From positions 300,697 to 364,696 of the forward strand of contig NZ_LMUM01000027.1 of NCBI RefSeq assembly GCF_009765985.1: DNA of 64,000 nucleotides. Reading direction: 5' to 3'. Positions 61,404 through 64,000 of the stretch are shown here, piece after piece. Each line of letters opens with the position of its first letter. Within the stretch, counting starts at the first letter, position 1. This DNA comes from Acidobacterium sp. S8 (GTDB taxonomy: Bacteria; Acidobacteriota; Terriglobia; Terriglobales; Acidobacteriaceae). The position numbers were made by a program, and so were the translations under genes. The notes below the pieces were generated by a model. That model worked only from the letters and a program-made list of their open reading frames with translations. It was not told the DNA's origin and ran no database searches.

Positions 61404-64000
61404 ATGACACGCTCACTTCGAATTCTTCTCTTCGCCTGCTTCTGTTCTTTCCTGATTGCTTCCGCTTCAGCCGCTTCTCACACCGTAGTTTTCTTCGAGC
61501 CGGGATTTCCCGCAGCTGATTCTCCGGCTGTTGCGGAAGGCGCGCTGCATGCGACTTTTTCCGATGCGGAGTTTACCGGGGCGCAGCAACTGGCCTCTGC
61601 GCTGGAGAAGCCTGAAGCGAATCTGCTGGTGATGCCGTATGGATCGGCTTATCCGGAAGCGACGTGGCCTGCGATTCTGCGGTATCTGGATCGCGGCGGA
61701 AACTTGCTGGTGCTGGGCGGCAAGCCGTTTACTCGCCCGGCTTACGCGGGTGGTTCGGGCTGGCAATTACGCGCTCCCAGCGTGGCTGTGTCGCTCGAAC
61801 TGTTCATCCATGACTATCAGGAAACACCCGGGTCAGACTCACTTACATTCGAGCCCAATAAGGATGTGCAGCCTGAGGTTACCGCCTTCGGCTGGAAGCG
61901 GGCCTTCAGCCCGGTGCTGCGGCTGTCGGTAGTTCCGATGTACAACCGCGATGGCTCGACGGGCGATGAAGATGCCGATCTGACGACGCTGGCCTGGGGC
62001 GTGAAGGATGGGCACAAGCTGGCTGCTCCTATCTTTGAGATTGATCACAATACCAGCCGGTTCGTGGGCGGGCGCTGGATTTTTGTTGCCTGCGAGCCTG
62101 ATGCCCGGTTTTTCTCGAATGCACAGCTGTTGGCTTCGCTGACGCAGTTGGCGACGAGGCGGGACGATCGCTTTACGCTGCGTCCGCGCGTGCCGTTGTT
62201 CTTGCCGGGTGAGGCGCTGGAACTGCGTTATGAGCAGGCGAATCTGCTGAGCACAGAGCCTGCGGACGATCAACTGAAGATCAAAGTGACTGCGGAGGAT
62301 GGCGGCAAGCCGGTTGAGCTGACTGTGCCTGCGGATGCTTCGCATGCGATTACGCTGCCTGCTGATGCTGCGGACGGCAAGGGCTTCCACACTGTGGAAG
62401 CGACGCTGGTACGCGATGGCAAACCGCTGCGTGTGTATCGCAGCGGCTTCTGGATGCGGGACTGGGAATATCTGCGCTCGGGGCCGAAGCTCACGGCGGG
62501 CAGCGATTACTTTGAACTCGACGGCAAGCCTCTGCCGGTTGTCGGCACCACCTACATGTCGAGCGATGTGCAGCGGCTCTACCTGATGCGGCCCAATGCG
62601 TATGTGTGGAACCAGGACATGGCGCAGATTCATGGTGCCGGGCTGAACATGATTCGCAGCGGGTTGTGGAGTGCATGGGAGCCGGAGATGGCTCCGAATG
62701 GCGAGGTGAGCGAAGACGCGCTGCGGACGATTGAAGCGTTCCTGATGTGCGCGCGCCATAATCAGCTTCCAGTGCAATTCAATTTGCTTGCATTTTTGCC
62801 GGACAATTTTGGCGGAGCGAATGCGTATCTCGATCCGGCGGCGTGGCGCGGACAGGCGCTCTATGTGAATTCGCTGGTGAAGCGTTTTCATGATGTGCCG
62901 TTTCTCGCGTGGGATTTGATTAACGAGCCGAGCGCGAATAGCAATCTGTGGAAAGAACAGCCCACCGGGGATGCGTTCGAGCAGAAGGCGTGGCGGGAAT
63001 GGCTGGCGGTGAAGTATCCCGATCAGGCGAAGCTGCTGCATGCCTGGGCGGAGCCTTCGTTCGGTATTGGACGCGATTTGCAATTGCAGCCGTCGAGTGC
63101 TTCACCGGAAACCGCTGCTCAGGACCCGTTTGCGCTGCCGAAGGCCGGCGCGTGGGGATACGATTCGGTGCGCGCGGGTTATAACCCGCTGAAGGTGTAT
63201 GACTACTTCCTCTTCACGCAGGATACATTTGCGGACTGGGTGAAGCGGACGAAGGATGTGATTCGCGCGACCGGATCGCAGCAGCTTGTCACGGTTGGGC
63301 AGGAGGAGAACGGCGTGAGCGGGCGGCTGTCTCCGGCGTTCTATTCGCAGCTGCTCGACTTTACGGCCGACCATACGTGGTGGGATTTCGATGGGATTCT
63401 GTGGGCTTCGCTGGCGGCGAAGTTTCCCGGCAAACCGATGCTGATTCAAGAAACGGGTGAGCAGCGGCGGTTGACGATGGACGACCATTTGCGCTTCTCC
63501 GCGCAGATTGAGGCGTGGCAGCTGGAGCGCAAGATTGCGATGGCCTTCGCGCAGGGTGCCGGGGCTCTGGAATGGGTCTGGAACGTGAACAGCTACATGT
63601 CGAACGACAACGAGATCACGATCGGCGCGGTTCGTCCGGATGGGACGGAGAAGCCGGAGGCCGAGGTGCTGGCGGCGTTCGCGAAATTCGCGGCGAAGAG
63701 CCCGGCGAGCTTTACCCATATCGATCCCCCTGCGGTGACGATGGTGACTTCAAATGCGCTGCAGTACAGCAACATGAATTCGTTCGCGCTCGACACGCAG
63801 AAGCATGCGCTGCGGGCGCTCTGCTACGAAGATCACACGCCAGTACGGATGCTGGCTGAGAACCGGCTTGCTGAGCTTGGCCAGCCAAAACTGGTGATAC
63901 TGCCTGCCCCGCAGGCTTTGACGGATGCGGCGTGGGAGCAACTGCTGGCTTATGTCGATCACGGCGGGACGCTGCTGGTTTCAGGGCCGGTTTCGCGTGA
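61404..64000 (+). CDS. Glycoside hydrolase (GH5/GH42-like), 3' truncated
   Basis: At least 865 residues run off the right edge. The signal peptide (RILLFACFCSFLIASASAA) is followed by a Rossmann-like region (LLVMPYGSAYPEATWPAILR), a beta-sandwich (PRVPLFLPGEALELRYEQAN), and a (beta/alpha)8 domain of clan A. The acid/base Glu is in LAWDLINEPSANSN and the nucleophile Glu in MLIQETGEQ. Late in the visible part a ThuA/trimerisation-like region begins (LVILPAPQALTDAAWEQLLA). Both catalytic Glu are present. Substrate is probably a plant or microbial glycan. Confidence 0.85.
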   Translation, partial: MTRSLRILLFACFCSFLIASASAASHTVVFFEPGFPAADSPAVAEGALHATFSDAEFTGAQQLASALEKPEANLLVMPYGSAYPEATWPAILRYLDRGGNLLVLGGKPFTRPAYAGGSGWQLRAPSVAVSLELFIHDYQETPGSDSLTFEPNKDVQPEVTAFGWKRAFSPVLRLSVVPMYNRDGSTGDEDADLTTLAWGVKDGHKLAAPIFEIDHNTSRFVGGRWIFVACEPDARFFSNAQLLASLTQLATRRDDRFTLRPRVPLFLPGEALELRYEQANLLSTEPADDQLKIKVTAEDGGKPVELTVPADASHAITLPADAADGKGFHTVEATLVRDGKPLRVYRSGFWMRDWEYLRSGPKLTAGSDYFELDGKPLPVVGTTYMSSDVQRLYLMRPNAYVWNQDMAQIHGAGLNMIRSGLWSAWEPEMAPNGEVSEDALRTIEAFLMCARHNQLPVQFNLLAFLPDNFGGANAYLDPAAWRGQALYVNSLVKRFHDVPFLAWDLINEPSANSNLWKEQPTGDAFEQKAWREWLAVKYPDQAKLLHAWAEPSFGIGRDLQLQPSSASPETAAQDPFALPKAGAWGYDSVRAGYNPLKVYDYFLFTQDTFADWVKRTKDVIRATGSQQLVTVGQEENGVSGRLSPAFYSQLLDFTADHTWWDFDGILWASLAAKFPGKPMLIQETGEQRRLTMDDHLRFSAQIEAWQLERKIAMAFAQGAGALEWVWNVNSYMSNDNEITIGAVRPDGTEKPEAEVLAAFAKFAAKSPASFTHIDPPAVTMVTSNALQYSNMNSFALDTQKHALRALCYEDHTPVRMLAENRLAELGQPKLVILPAPQALTDAAWEQLLAYVDHGGTLLVSGPVSR

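Noticed and set aside
61839..63083. 414-codon frame on the minus strand
   Set aside because: It is Arg/His/Gln-rich antisense of the glycoside hydrolase, whose catalytic motifs are clear on the plus strand.
1..64000. CRISPR arrays, tRNA, rRNA, transposases, prophage
   Set aside because: No regularly spaced repeats with unique spacers, no cloverleaf-like stretch, and no transposase or phage protein was recognised on reading.

Overview
The window reads as a chromosomal segment of an acidobacterium (Acidobacteriota, probably class Terriglobia, family Acidobacteriaceae). Grounds for this are the moderately high GC content, a giant TonB-dependent receptor with a carboxypeptidase-regulatory-like plug extension, a hopanoid cluster (ispH, squalene-hopene cyclase, hpnH), a six-gene Tol-Pal operon, paired ArsR/AHSA1 genes, DUF899 proteins, and dispersed GC-rich hairpin repeats beside gene ends. 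Genus was not determined. I saw no tRNA, rRNA, CRISPR array, transposase or phage gene.

Layout. 1-2.75 kb, minus strand: ECF sigma factor, zinc-finger anti-sigma factor, unknown protein and a truncated lipoprotein. 2.96-8.3 kb, plus: orphan molybdenum hydroxylase large subunit, secreted S10 peptidase, nucleotide-sugar dehydrogenase. 8.2-9.6 kb, minus: two tandem secreted SnoaL/DUF4440-like proteins, one with a frameshifted tail, and a small acidic protein. 9.7-15.0 kb, minus: tolQ-tolR-tolA/tonB-tolB-pal-cpoB. 15.3-23.3 kb, plus: small Cys protein, recN, ArsR regulator (divergent AHSA1 protein), ispH, shc, hpnH, and a 148-aa partner. 23.4-27.9 kb, minus: MerC-like membrane protein, two DUF899 proteins, an ArsR-AHSA1-secreted protein operon with a perfect palindromic operator, and a membrane protein. 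28.1-32.0 kb: M23 peptidase and the LigD polymerase and ligase halves as separate convergent genes. 32.2-34.9 kb: KaiC-like ATPase and histidine kinase, each broken by one frameshift. 35.4-44.5 kb: SRPBCC protein, zinc alcohol dehydrogenase, glucoamylase-like protein, anchored carboxypeptidase-regulatory-like protein, then an MFS transporter-phosphoesterase-multicopper oxidase operon. 45.0-55.4 kb: a glycan-response locus. 55.6-64 kb: TPR/aspartic protease, FKBP, ribosomal protein S1, an exported protein, and a truncated glycoside hydrolase.

The most interesting region is 45-55.4 kb. A periplasmic sugar-binding lipoprotein of the LacI/RbsB fold, a sensor histidine kinase with a large extracytoplasmic lectin-like plus OB-like region, and a response regulator form a tightly overlapping operon. 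The response regulator carries a complete LacI-type DNA-binding domain after its LuxR-type helix-turn-helix. The divergent TonB-dependent receptor has a good sigma-70-like promoter followed by three LacI-type operators, two of them exactly 21 bp apart. A fourth near-identical site lies inside the start of the neighbouring GH51 arabinofuranosidase gene. Together these look like a LacI regulator whose sensing and DNA-binding halves have been distributed across a two-component system.

Several genes carry single-base frame disruptions (partial lipoprotein near 544, DUF4440 gene near 8358, KaiC-like near 32846, histidine kinase near 34018). They cannot be told apart here as real mutations or assembly indels, and are flagged.
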